From: JAGXRK01 sp963714415
GTDB taxonomy: Bacteria > Bacteroidota > Ignavibacteria > Ignavibacteriales > Ignavibacteriaceae
NCBI GenBank assembly: GCA_963714415.1
Contig: CAVQOL010000003.1
Span: 186,001 to 250,000, forward strand
Length of the DNA stretch: 64,000 bases
Direction: 5' to 3'
The notes under the pieces are model-generated. The model was not told where the DNA came from. It saw only the letters and a program-made list of their open reading frames with translations, and searched no databases. The translations under genes and the position numbers were made by a program. Below, piece after piece: positions 27,244 through 35,841 of this stretch (its first letter is position 1; each line of letters begins with the position of its first letter).

Positions 27244-28293
27244 TTAGAGAAGCTCAAGAATATTTGTGTTGACGTTTTTATCTTGTCTTAAACCCTTCTG
27301 TAATCCTTGAGGGGACATAGCTTCCATACTAAAGGAGAAATTGATATTGGTTGTTGTTTTAGATTTTTGAATCAAACCTTTGTCAACATTAAAATAAATT
27401 TTTCCGTCAGCTATGGTTTTAGGTTTTGTAAAAATATATGTTACGCCGCTTTCTGTAGCTTTGTCATCACCGGTGATCTTTGATTTAACTCCTGCATTAA
27501 GCACAGCAATACGATCGTCACCAAGCTTTTCAAATCCCGAAACTTTATAAATATTTTCGTATTGAACCTGATAAACCATTAAAGTAATTGGCTGCTGTGG
27601 AATTGACCAGGATGTATCTTTAGCAACCGGTTCTGTTGGCAATACTCTGAAAATTTGCTGTGCAAGTGGTTTAATTGCACTTTGAGTAAAACTGTTTCTG
27701 AGCATGCCTTTTTCATCTGCAGTTACTGAATCAGCTATTTCTCTTAAATCAAGAAATTTATTTACAATTCTGTCAATCCTGCTAAATTCAATCAGGTTGC
27801 CTTTTTTATCAACTCTGACAAGGAATGGACTTTCAGTAATTGCATAATGTTCAGCATATTGTAATTTTTGACTTGAGTCGGGAGCAACATCAGTTTTTAC
27901 ATAATATTTCTGCCCGTTAACATCAGCATCAATTTTAATTGATTTGATTTTGATAACAATGTCAGCGACACCGTTTTCATCAACTTCATTTACATCCATG
28001 TCAATTATATAAGAAATTGTCTGTTGAAGTTTTGTAACAAGTGTTGTATCAGTTGAAATTGCTTGCTCATTATTTGTAATAGAACTGAAACGATATTTGA
28101 ATTTTTCACCTTTCTCGAACTTATATTCTAAATCGTAAATTCCATTTTCATCATCAATTTTTTCAAGTTTAAGATCTGTTGAATCGAATTGATGAACTTC
28201 GGCAGTTGTTTCGGCAGGCTCATCTTTTTTTTCTCCGCATCCGATTGCAATGAATAAAAGTAAAATGGTGAATGCCAATAATTTGTTTTTCAT
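27244..28293 (-). CDS. Lipoprotein of unknown function (DUF6263-like)
   Basis: The 349-residue product has a lipoprotein signal (MKNKLLAFTILLLFIAIGCGE, lipidated Cys at 19) and a mature domain rich in beta-strand sequence, including 'KFEKGEKFKYRFSS', a paired 'DINVNEVD' type segment and 'FRVLPTEPVAKDTSWS'. This pattern is that of the DUF6263-like envelope lipoproteins. No catalytic motif was seen. It lies after namZ on the same strand with nine bases between. Confidence 0.75.
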   Translation of the reverse strand: MKNKLLAFTILLLFIAIGCGEKKDEPAETTAEVHQFDSTDLKLEKIDDENGIYDLEYKFEKGEKFKYRFSSITNNEQAISTDTTLVTKLQQTISYIIDMDVNEVDENGVADIVIKIKSIKIDADVNGQKYYVKTDVAPDSSQKLQYAEHYAITESPFLVRVDKKGNLIEFSRIDRIVNKFLDLREIADSVTADEKGMLRNSFTQSAIKPLAQQIFRVLPTEPVAKDTSWSIPQQPITLMVYQVQYENIYKVSGFEKLGDDRIAVLNAGVKSKITGDDKATESGVTYIFTKPKTIADGKIYFNVDKGLIQKSKTTTNINFSFSMEAMSPQGLQKGLRQDKNVNTNILELL

Positions 28294-28302
28294 TTTTTCC
28301 TC

Positions 28303-29540
28303 TTAATAAAGTAAATATTTATTTCGTTTTTTTTCAAACTTAACTAAGTCTTTTTGCCATGATGCAATAATTTTATCCGGTGCCATTTTGTTTTGTAATT
28401 GCTTTTGCAAAATATCACTTCCGGCAAGTTTATTGAATGATTCATTAAACTTTATTTTGTCTCCATATAACTTAATTACAACATATAATAGTTTTACTCC
28501 GAATTTAACTGCCTCAAATTTTATAGGATCGGTAATTTTGATTTTAATTCCGTAACAGGATTCATTTTCGAACTTCGGATTTTTTGCCATTCCCACAATT
28601 TCTTCTGGAATGAATACAACTGACTGAAACTCGGCACCCTCAATCTTTAACAGATTTAACTTTGCAATTATATCGTCTGCATTAAAAAATGGAGCACCGA
28701 TTTGCAAGATAGGAAATCTTGTTCCTCTGCCGTCCGAAATATTTGTCCCTTGAAGTAAGCACGTACCCGGATATACTAATGCAGTTTGTAAAGAGGTTAT
28801 ATTGGGAGAAGGTGGATTCCATTTTGAATAAAAATCATTTGGAATTTCCCGTTTCCAGTTTTTGCATCGGATAACTTTTAGAGAAATATTTTTCCATGAT
28901 GATATTAATTTTTCTCCAATAAAATAATTTGCAAGTTCACCAACCGTCATACCATAAGCTATAGGAATCTGAGCAACGCCAACAAAAGATTTGAATTTAT
29001 TATCCAACACAGGTCCATCGACATAGTTACCGCCGATTGGATTTGGTCGATCAAGAATGATTACCGGAATATTAACTTCACCTGCAGCTTCTAAAACATT
29101 ATACATTGTTGAGATGTATGTATAAAATCTTGCACCAACATCCTGAATATCAAATATTAGAATATCAACATTATTAAGATTTTCTTTTGATGGCTTTTTA
29201 TCCTTACCATAAAGTGAAATGATTGGAATATTTTTATAAAGATTGTTTTTATAATCAATTACTTTCCCATCTTCTTCAATACCTTTAAAGCCATGTTCAG
29301 GCGTAAAGATTGCCGTTACTTCAAAATCTTTCTGATTCAGAAGGGCATCCACTAAATGTGTTCCGTTTGATAGTAGAGATGAATGATTACAAACAACTCC
29401 GACCTTTCTACCACTAAGGAGATTAAGATTTTCAGAAATCAATAAGTCTGCACCAGTAATAATTTGAGCATCAATCCTTATGGATAAAAAGAAAACAGAA
29501 AAGAGAATTAAGAAAACTGTACAAGTGATTATATTTTCAT
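28303..29540 (-). CDS. NamZ-like exo-beta-N-acetylmuramidase (DUF1343), frameshifted in the signal peptide
   Basis: The family removes terminal N-acetylmuramic acid from peptidoglycan fragments. Conserved stretches here are GRKVGVVCNHSS, FTPEHGFKG, LIFDIQDVGARFYTY, VIILDRPNPIGG and YPGTCLLQGTNISDGRGT. The frame that encodes the enzyme opens at a TTG (29442), leaving out a signal peptide. That signal is encoded upstream, starting from ATG at 29540 and reading '...VFLILFSVFFLSIRIDAQ'. One A appears missing in the A4 run at about 29535; adding it joins ATG to the mature frame. I therefore give the gene as 28303-29540. The enzyme would act in the periplasm. Confidence 0.85.
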
Positions 29541-29557
29541 TTTACTTTACTTCCATT

Positions 29558-29584
29558 TAAAAAACAACCTCCTAAGAGGTTGTT
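29558..29584 (-). terminator. Rho-independent terminator after ndk
   Basis: On the minus strand a 9-bp stem AACAACCTC / GAGGTTGTT (29576-29584 with 29563-29571) is followed by six T residues. It lies about 100 bases past the ndk stop, separating it from namZ. Confidence 0.7.
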
Positions 29585-29597
29585 CTAAATTCAACTC

Positions 29598-29675
29598 TGT
29601 CACTTCGACCATCGGGAGAAGTCTGTTCAACAATACAGATTTCTCACCCCCATAAATCGGGGGTTCGAAATGACA
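29598..29675. repeat. Palindromic repeat element (TGTCACTTCGA...TCGAAATGACA)
   Basis: The outer arms TGTCACTTCGA and TCGAAATGACA differ by one position from perfect inversion. Inside, CCCCCATAAATCGGGGG folds on itself and AGAAGTCTG / CAGATTTCT can pair. This is the shape of the 'gtcatttcga' class of dispersed repeats common in related phyla. It lies between ndk and its terminator. Confidence 0.65.
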
Positions 29676-29685
29676 TTTTAAATAA

Positions 29686-30117
29686 CTACACTGTATAATT
29701 TTCAATCAACTCTTTACTTCTAAAAAAGAAAGCTATTTCAATCTCAGCATTCTCATTTGAATCTGAGCCGTGCACAGCATTAAAGGATTTACTTGTTGCA
29801 TATAATTTTCTAACGGTTCCTTCTGCGGCTTCTGCCGGATCAGTGGCACCAATTAGTTTTCTGTAATCTTCAACCGCATTTTCTTTTTCTAACGCAATTG
29901 GAATACAAGGACCAGAAGTCATAAAATCAACAAGTTCATTATAAAATGGTCTCTCTTTATGAACTTCATAAAATGCTTTGGCGGCTTCCGTTGTAAGCTG
30001 AATCATTTTCATTGCTTTAATTTTAAAGCCGGCTTTTGTAATCATAGAAATAATTTCACCGATGTAATTGTCTCTTACGGCATCGGGTTTAATTATTGCC
30101 AGTGTTTTATTGTTCAA
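29686..30117 (-). CDS. ndk: Nucleoside-diphosphate kinase
   Basis: The enzyme equalises nucleoside tri- and diphosphate pools. It reads NNKTLAIIKPDAVRDNYIGEII at the N-terminus (KPDAV motif) and ATSKSFNAVHGSDS with the phosphorylated histidine. I place the start at the TTG at 30117, because a good AAGGAG ribosome-binding site lies six bases before it; a TTG at 30135 would put that site inside the coding frame. The product is then 143 residues, the usual length. It follows sucD after about 30 bases. Confidence 0.93.
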   Translation of the reverse strand: MNNKTLAIIKPDAVRDNYIGEIISMITKAGFKIKAMKMIQLTTEAAKAFYEVHKERPFYNELVDFMTSGPCIPIALEKENAVEDYRKLIGATDPAEAAEGTVRKLYATSKSFNAVHGSDSNENAEIEIAFFFRSKELIENYTV

Positions 30118-30145
30118 ATTATTCTCCTTATTCAAGCGTAACGAA

Positions 30146-31180
30146 TTATCTTTTTGATTTTGATACTTTCTTTTTTGCTATTGCTTTTGCTTTCTTCGCT
30201 TTGCTTTTTACCCGTTGAACCAATTTTTTCTTGCTGCTTTTTCCTGCTTTACCTTTTGATTTAAGTGGGCTCACTTTTTTCTTCTTTTGAATTTGCTTTT
30301 TCTTTTTCAAGCTTTCAATTGCTTTAATCATTGTGTTTCCCATTTCAGCAGGACTTTCAACAACTTTAATTCCAGCTTTGCGCATAGCTTCCATTTTTTC
30401 TGCAGCTGTTCCTTTACCGCCTGAAATAATTGCTCCAGCGTGTCCCATTCTTCTTCCGGGAGGTGCGGTTCTTCCAGCAATAAATCCAACTACAGGTTTC
30501 TTAACATTCTTCTTAATAAACTCAGCAGCTTCTTCTTCAGCGCTTCCACCAATTTCACCAATCATTACTATTCCATCAGTTCCAGGATCTTCACTAAATA
30601 ATTTTATTATATCAACAAAGTTTGAACCTATAATGGGATCACCACCGATTCCAACACAGGTTGATTGTCCCAAGCCAACATCTGTAAGTTGTTTTACTGC
30701 TTCATAAGTTAATGTTCCACTACGTGAAACAACACCAATGTTTCCTTTTTTGTGGATGAAGCCAGGCATAATTCCTACCTTTGCTATTCCGGGCGAAATA
30801 ACTCCCGGGCAATTAGGACCAACTAAAACAACATCTTTATCATTTATTGCATTGTAAACTTTTATCATATCATTTGCAGGAATACCTTCAGAAATACAAA
30901 CGATAACTTTTATTCCTGCTGAAACTGCTTCAAGAATTGCATCAGCAGCAAATGCCGGAGGAACAAAAATTACAGATGTATTTGCCTTGGTTTCTTTTAC
31001 AGCATCCTTAACAATGTTAAATACAGGAACGCCGAGATGCTTTGTTCCGCCTTTACCTGGTGTTACTCCTGCCACCACTTTGGTTCCGTAATCAATCATT
31101 TGAGTTGTATGGAATGAGCCTTCGCCGCCGGTAATTCCCTGAACTACAAGACGAGTTTTTTTGTCAATTATAATTGCCAT
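30146..31180 (-). CDS. sucD: Succinyl-CoA ligase alpha subunit with a lysine-rich C-terminal tail
   Basis: The subunit binds CoA and carries the phosphohistidine in succinate-CoA ligase of the TCA cycle. It shows GITGGEGSFHTTQMIDYGTKVV, VGPNCPGVI, SRSGTLTYE and, near residue 245, GRRMGHAGAI with the active histidine. The preferred start is the ATG at 31180 (MAIIIDKKT) with AGGA upstream. The body ends near residue 290 with SLKK. After that come about 53 residues that are almost half lysine (25 Lys), alternating with Ser, Ala, Gly and Val, not seen in the standard subunit. The beta subunit gene sucC is not adjacent. The tail may bind RNA, DNA or membrane; that is unknown. Confidence 0.94.
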   Translation of the reverse strand: MAIIIDKKTRLVVQGITGGEGSFHTTQMIDYGTKVVAGVTPGKGGTKHLGVPVFNIVKDAVKETKANTSVIFVPPAFAADAILEAVSAGIKVIVCISEGIPANDMIKVYNAINDKDVVLVGPNCPGVISPGIAKVGIMPGFIHKKGNIGVVSRSGTLTYEAVKQLTDVGLGQSTCVGIGGDPIIGSNFVDIIKLFSEDPGTDGIVMIGEIGGSAEEEAAEFIKKNVKKPVVGFIAGRTAPPGRRMGHAGAIISGGKGTAAEKMEAMRKAGIKVVESPAEMGNTMIKAIESLKKKKQIQKKKKVSPLKSKGKAGKSSKKKLVQRVKSKAKKAKAIAKKKVSKSKR

Positions 31181-31261
31181 AAATAATCCTTTAACTGTAT
31201 TGAATTTTGTGAACAAAAATAAGAAAATTCTTTGGAAGTATAAACCTGACTTATAATGATA

Positions 31262-31285
31262 AATGTTGAATGTTCAATGTTCAAT
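31262..31285. repeat. Short tandem-type repeat ('ATGTTGAATGTTCAATGTTCAATG')
   Basis: Tandem octamer-like units (GTTCAATG and near copies) sit between sucD and the GNAT gene. Sequence of this type recurs between genes in related genomes. No coding or regulatory meaning was seen. Confidence 0.4.
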
Positions 31286-31288
31286 GAA

Positions 31289-31796
31289 TTAAATCATTTT
31301 GTAACCAATTAAATGTATAACTGTCGTCGAGCCCATTTGAAATGGTTCTTCTTCAACAAAAGCGAATCCAAGATTCTTGTACCATTCCAATGCTTTTATA
31401 TTTTGTTTTATCACACCGAGCCAGACTTTATTAAATTGTTTTGTCTCTGCAATTCTGTATGCTTCATTGAGTAATTTTTTACCCAGACCAAAATTTTGAA
31501 AATTCGGTAAGACATAAAGTGATGAAATATAGAATTTATTGTTTGTTTGATCTTCAAATAATTTCATCCAACCGGCAGGAACCGAATTAACTTCTAGCAA
31601 TAATTCCTTTTGAAAATGGATCGTTTAAAATTTCGGTTAATTTATCTTCACTATAAAATTTTTCGAAGTGTGAAAGAATATCTTTTTCGGGAATAAATGA
31701 ATAAGTGTTTTTCCAGGTTGTAAGTAAAATATCCTTTACTGAAGAAAAATCTTCTTTAGTCCAATTTCTTAGAGAGATACTATTATGTGATTTCAT
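31289..31796 (-). CDS. GNAT-family N-acetyltransferase (frameshifted)
   Basis: The reconstructed product of about 168 residues is a GCN5-related acetyltransferase: RNWTKEDFSSVKDILLTTW at the N-terminus and YVLPNFQNFGLGKKLLNEA, the acetyl-CoA-binding motif (Q-N-F-G-L-G), in the second half. One extra base at about 31595 breaks the frame between 'KGIIA' and 'EVNSVPAGW'. As written, translation stops there. The start ATG (31796) overlaps the end of gatA by 14 bases, so the two are coupled. The acetyl acceptor is unknown. Confidence 0.82.
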
Positions 31797-33209
31797 TTTG
31801 CAAATGCATTCCTAACTGAAATATTTTTTCTTCCTCAAAACTGTTGGATAAAATCTGCATTCCAATTGGTAATCCATTAGCAGATTTTCCGATAGGAATA
31901 TTCATTCCCAGGAATTCCTGCCAGATTTGCTGACACAGTGTATATATCACTTAAATACATCTGGAGTGAATCACCCGATTTTTCTCCAAGCTTAAACGCA
32001 GTTGTAGGGGTCGTTGGAGTTAATAAAATATCAACTTGTGAGAAAGCTTTATCAAAATCCTGTTTAATTATTCTTCTAACTTTTTGTGCCTTACGGTAAT
32101 ATGCATCATAATAACCTGCTGAGAGAACATACGTACCAAGCATAATTCTGCGTTTAACTTCTTCACCAAAACCTTCTGTTCTTGAATTAATATACATATC
32201 CATTAAATCTTTACCCTGAGCAGAACGATAACCATATCTCGCACCATCATATCTTGCAAGATTTGATGAAGCTTCTGCTGTTGCAAGAATATAGTAGGCT
32301 GCAATTGTAAATTCTGTTAATGGCAGGGATACTTCTTGTATCTTAAAACCTTTTTCTTTCAGGTTTGAAATTACATTTTGAATTTTCTCATTTATCTCAG
32401 CATCTAATCCTTCCCCAAAATATTCTTTTGGAATTCCGATTTTCAAGGAAGTTATATCTTTATGGGATTTTAAAAAATTTATTTTATTTGATTTGTAAGA
32501 AGTTGAATCTTTCTCATCCCAACCGGCAATTACTTCAAGAACTGCAGCGATATCTTCCACATTATTTGCAAAAGGTCCGATTGAATCAAAAGAAGATGCA
32601 TAAGCAGTTAAACCATAGCGTGAAACTAATCCATAAGTAGGTTTTAATCCATACACACCACAAAATGCTGCTGGCTGCCTGATGGAACCACCTGTGTCTG
32701 TCCCGATTGCTACGTCACATAAATTAGCAGCAACTGCTACAGCAGAGCCGCCGCTTGAACCGCCCGGAACGTGCTTCAATATTGTGAGGATTTAATACCG
32801 GACCAAAATATGAGTTCTCATTTGACGAACCCATTGCAAATTCATCACAATTAGTTTTTCCAATTATAATTGCATCTTCATCAATTAATTTTTGAACAGC
32901 GGTTGAAGTGTAAAGCGAAATAAAATTGTTTAGTATTTTAGAAGAGCAGGTGAGTGGATGATCTTTTATTGAAAGTAAATCTTTTACTGCGATTACCATT
33001 CCGGCAAGTTTTCCATAATTACCTGATTGAATTTTTCTTCCAATTTCTTCAGCTTGCTGTTTTGCTTCTTCATCAAAAACAAAATTGAATGCATTTAGAT
33101 TTTTTTTCTTTTCTATTGATAAGAGAAAATCGTTTACATTTTGAACTAAACTAAGTTCACCGGTTTTAATTTTATTTATTTTTTCAGAATGATTCTTGTA
33201 TGCTTGCAA
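31783..33209 (-). CDS. gatA: Glutamyl-tRNA(Gln) amidotransferase subunit A (frameshifted twice)
   Basis: GatA releases ammonia from glutamine and, with GatB and GatC, converts Glu-tRNA-Gln to Gln-tRNA-Gln. The amidase signature is intact: AVKD (catalytic Lys), PGGSSGGSAVAVAANLC and GTDTGGSIRQPAAFCG (Ser-cisSer pair). The frame breaks at about 32777 (one extra base, restoring 'NPHNIKHVPGGS') and at about 31907 (one extra base, restoring 'GIPGMNIPIGKSANGLPIGMQ'), and the tail then runs to a stop at 31783. The reconstructed product of about 475 residues is normal in length. The TTG start at 33209 has a GAGG site. This gene is usually essential, so sequencing error is the likelier explanation. 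Confidence 0.9.
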
Positions 33210-33231
33210 TTCATTGCCTCGAAGTAATCAA

Positions 33232-33262
33232 TAAAAAACCGTTCCTGGATGAGAAACGGTTT
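33232..33262 (-). terminator. Rho-independent terminator after tatA
   Basis: On the minus strand an 8-bp stem AAACCGTT / AACGGTTT (33262-33255 with 33243-33236) is followed by six T residues. It ends the transcript of the purC-like to tatA operon before gatA begins. Confidence 0.75.
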
Positions 33263-33290
33263 AAGTGAAAATAAAATTCAATAAATAATA

Positions 33291-33497
33291 CTATTTCTTA
33301 TCATCAGTTTTTTTAATTTCTTCATCGGTCTTTTTTAATTCATCTTCAACATCTTTCAATGACTTCTTGAACTCTTTCATTCCTTTTCCAAGTCCTTGTG
33401 CGAGTTCAGGTATTTTCTTTGCACCAAACAGAAGAAGTACTACAAGCAATATCAGAATTATTTCACCGGCGCCTAAATTTCCAATAAATGCTAACAT
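33291..33497 (-). CDS. tatA: Sec-independent translocase protein TatA
   Basis: The 68-residue product has one short N-terminal membrane helix (GEIILILLVVLLLFG), the conserved FGAKKIPELAQGLGKGMKEFK hinge and amphipathic helix, and a charged C-terminus of Lys, Asp and Glu. TatA oligomers form the pore for folded proteins with twin-arginine signals. The ATG start is preceded by AAGGTGAT. TatC is not in the window. It lies nine bases after purQ. Confidence 0.9.
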   Translation of the reverse strand: MLAFIGNLGAGEIILILLVVLLLFGAKKIPELAQGLGKGMKEFKKSLKDVEDELKKTDEEIKKTDDKK

Positions 33498-33506
33498 ATC
33501 ATCACC

Positions 33507-34202
33507 TTAGTTTTTTAAATGACTAGCTATTGATTTAAAAATAATTTGTCCATCAGTATTATTTAAAACAGGATTACAAACTCTTTCCGGATGCGGCATC
33601 ATTCCAAGAATATTTCCTTCTTTATTTATAATTCCGGCAATATTTTTTGTTGATCCATTAGGATTAAACTCTTTGCTGACTTCACCAACTGAAGAAGAAT
33701 ACCTGAAAACGATTTGATTATTATCTTGAAGCATTTTCAAAGTATCAGCATCGCAAAAATAATTTCCTTCACCGTGAGCGATCGGAATCTTTAGACTTTT
33801 CTGTCCGTTAATAAGATTCGTAAAAATTGTATTTCTGTTCTCAATTGAAAGATAAACATCTTTGCAAACAAATTGCAGTGATTTATTTCTGAACATTATT
33901 CCGGGTAAAAGCCCGGCTTCAAGTAAAATCTGGAAACCATTGCAGATGCCGATTACAATTCCGCCTTTGCCTGCAAATTCAATAACAGAATTCATAATAG
34001 GGGAGAACCTTGCAATTGCACCACTTCTCAAATAATCACCGTAGGAAAATCCACCCGGCAGAATAATTACATCTGATTCTTTAAGATCGGAATCTTTATG
34101 CCACAAAAAATTAACATCGTAACCAAGAACATTTCCCACAGAATAATAAGCATCGTGATCGCAGTTTGAACCGGGAAAAACAACAACTCCAAACTTCGGC
34201 AT
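33507..34202 (-). CDS. purQ: Phosphoribosylformylglycinamidine synthase subunit PurQ
   Basis: PurQ is the glutaminase subunit that supplies ammonia for FGAM synthesis in purine biosynthesis. It shows FPGSNCDHDAYY, LPGGFSYGDYLRSGAIARFSP, GICNGFQIL with the catalytic Cys, and MPHPERV with the His of the triad. At 231 residues it is typical. It overlaps purS by one base at 34202, fitting the usual purS-purQ arrangement; the large subunit purL is not visible. Confidence 0.95.
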   Translation of the reverse strand: MPKFGVVVFPGSNCDHDAYYSVGNVLGYDVNFLWHKDSDLKESDVIILPGGFSYGDYLRSGAIARFSPIMNSVIEFAGKGGIVIGICNGFQILLEAGLLPGIMFRNKSLQFVCKDVYLSIENRNTIFTNLINGQKSLKIPIAHGEGNYFCDADTLKMLQDNNQIVFRYSSSVGEVSKEFNPNGSTKNIAGIINKEGNILGMMPHPERVCNPVLNNTDGQIIFKSIASHLKN

Positions 34203-34453
34203 TACTTAACCTCTTCGAGTGTAAACTCAAAATCTTCCATAATGGGATTTGCAAGCAGCTTCGAGCAATATTCATTAACTTCTTTTTCTGCTTTTAATCT
34301 GTCTTTAACATCAAGATCAAATTCAATATACTTACCGATTCTTGTGTTCTTAATATTGCTCAATCCAAGATGTTCAGCACCTTTTTCAACAGCTTTACCC
34401 TGAGGATCAAGAATAGATGGTCTTCGCTTTATTAATACTTTTGCTTTAAACAA
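34202..34453 (-). CDS. purS: Phosphoribosylformylglycinamidine synthase subunit PurS
   Basis: The 83-residue protein matches PurS: 'FKAKVLIKRRPSILDPQGKAVE', the GLSNIKNTRIGKYIEFDLD core and EVNEYCSKLLANPIMEDF. PurS bridges PurL and PurQ and channels ammonia in the three-part FGAM synthase. The start is TTG. It lies 13 bases after pssA. Confidence 0.92.
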   Translation of the reverse strand: MFKAKVLIKRRPSILDPQGKAVEKGAEHLGLSNIKNTRIGKYIEFDLDVKDRLKAEKEVNEYCSKLLANPIMEDFEFTLEEVK

Positions 34454-34466
34454 TTTTAGTCTTTCG

Positions 34467-35186
34467 TTATACTTTTTTTCTGTGTTTTAGATAAAGAAAA
34501 ATGTGACGAAAAATACCAAATACAACCATGAAAACAAAAGTGTAGAAAACACCTTCAATCCTGTAGAATATAACTACAATCAATCCTGCTAAAATAAAAA
34601 TATAAGTGAACGGTTTTTCTTTAATTGATCTTAACGAAAATTTTGGAATTGAATCGTACTTAACTCTGCTTACCATCAAAAAAGATAAAATAAGTGTCAT
34701 TGGAATGATGATCTGCGAATGAAATTCTGAATAACCTTCTTTATAAAAAGCAAGTATAAAGCTAATAATTGTAATGGCGGCGGATGGAATTGGTAAACCG
34801 GTGAAGAAAGATTTTTCAAATCCAACTAATTGAACATTGAATCTTGCAAGTCTAAATCCACCAGCTATCAATGGGAGTGAAGTTAAAATAATTCCAATTG
34901 TGTTTAACTGATAATAATAAGTTGAATAAAGAAGAAAAGATGGTGCAGCACCAAAACTCACAATATCTGAAAGAGAATCAAGTTCAACTCCAAGTTCACT
35001 GCTTGAGTTTGTCAATCTAGCCATTGCACCATCAAGCGCATCAAATAGGGCGGCAATAAAAATTAGCCAGCAGGCATAAACGTAATTACCCTGACTTGCA
35101 TTAATGATTGAAAAAAATCCGCAAAACATATTCAGCGAAGTGAATAGGTTTGGAATAACAGAAGGTGTTATGCGAAGACGATTCAT
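34467..35186 (-). CDS. pssA: CDP-diacylglycerol-serine O-phosphatidyltransferase
   Basis: The enzyme makes phosphatidylserine in the inner membrane. The CDP-alcohol phosphatidyltransferase signature is present: FDALDGAMARLTNSSSELGVELDSLSD (about residues 48-75; the 20-residue core has the D-G-x-A-R and E-x3-D-x3-D pattern). It has about eight helices over 239 residues. It lies six bases after psd, giving a two-step phosphatidylethanolamine pathway in one operon. Confidence 0.94.
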   Translation of the reverse strand: MNRLRITPSVIPNLFTSLNMFCGFFSIINASQGNYVYACWLIFIAALFDALDGAMARLTNSSSELGVELDSLSDIVSFGAAPSFLLYSTYYYQLNTIGIILTSLPLIAGGFRLARFNVQLVGFEKSFFTGLPIPSAAITIISFILAFYKEGYSEFHSQIIIPMTLILSFLMVSRVKYDSIPKFSLRSIKEKPFTYIFILAGLIVVIFYRIEGVFYTFVFMVVFGIFRHIFLYLKHRKKV

Positions 35187-35192
35187 CAGTTT

Positions 35193-35840
35193 TTAATTTA
35201 CTTCAAAGAGAATTGTTTCACCGGCAGAAACTTTATCACCTTGTTTGACTTTAGGAGTCCAATTAATTGGAACAATTACATCAACCCGGCTTCCGAATTT
35301 AATCATTCCGAATCTTTCACCCATTGTTACGGTGTCACCTATAGATAAATCATAAACGATTCTTCTTGCAACAAAGCCAGCAACTTGAGTAAATAAAACT
35401 TTTCCGTGTTTGCTTGTAATACCAATTTCAGCTCTTTCATTAACTTCTGAGGCTTTATCTTCAAACGCTGCTATGTATTCACCTTTATGATATTCAAGAA
35501 AATCAACTTTACCGTCAATTGGAATTCTGTTTACGTGAACATTTAATGGTGACATAAAAACAGATATCATTTTTGCTTTATCATTGAGGAACTTATTATC
35601 AACAATTTCTTTTATAAATAGAACCTTTCCGTCAGCAGGAGAAACTACAACATCATCTCTGTCAGGTGCTTTTCTTTCGGGATCTCTAAAGAAATTTAAT
35701 GTAAAAATTACTAGTAGAATGGCAAGTGTGATTAGCGAATATTTCACAAATCCGTTGTTAATTAAAATTCCTGCAGCAATAAGAAGGAATGATATTAAGG
35801 CAACGACACCAATAGTTGAATAACCATATTTAGTAAGCAT
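35193..35840 (-). CDS. psd: Phosphatidylserine decarboxylase (short form)
   Basis: The product converts phosphatidylserine to phosphatidylethanolamine, with a pyruvoyl group made by self-cleavage. It has two N-terminal helices, VSPADGKV, MSPLNVHVNRIPIDGKV and the C-terminal processing segment GMIKFGSRVDV, in which cleavage by family analogy falls at Gly-Ser. At 215 residues it is the short PSD-A type. It starts one base after the purC-like stop and precedes pssA. Confidence 0.94.
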   Translation of the reverse strand: MLTKYGYSTIGVVALISFLLIAAGILINNGFVKYSLITLAILLVIFTLNFFRDPERKAPDRDDVVVSPADGKVLFIKEIVDNKFLNDKAKMISVFMSPLNVHVNRIPIDGKVDFLEYHKGEYIAAFEDKASEVNERAEIGITSKHGKVLFTQVAGFVARRIVYDLSIGDTVTMGERFGMIKFGSRVDVIVPINWTPKVKQGDKVSAGETILFEVN

Positions 35841-35841
35841 T

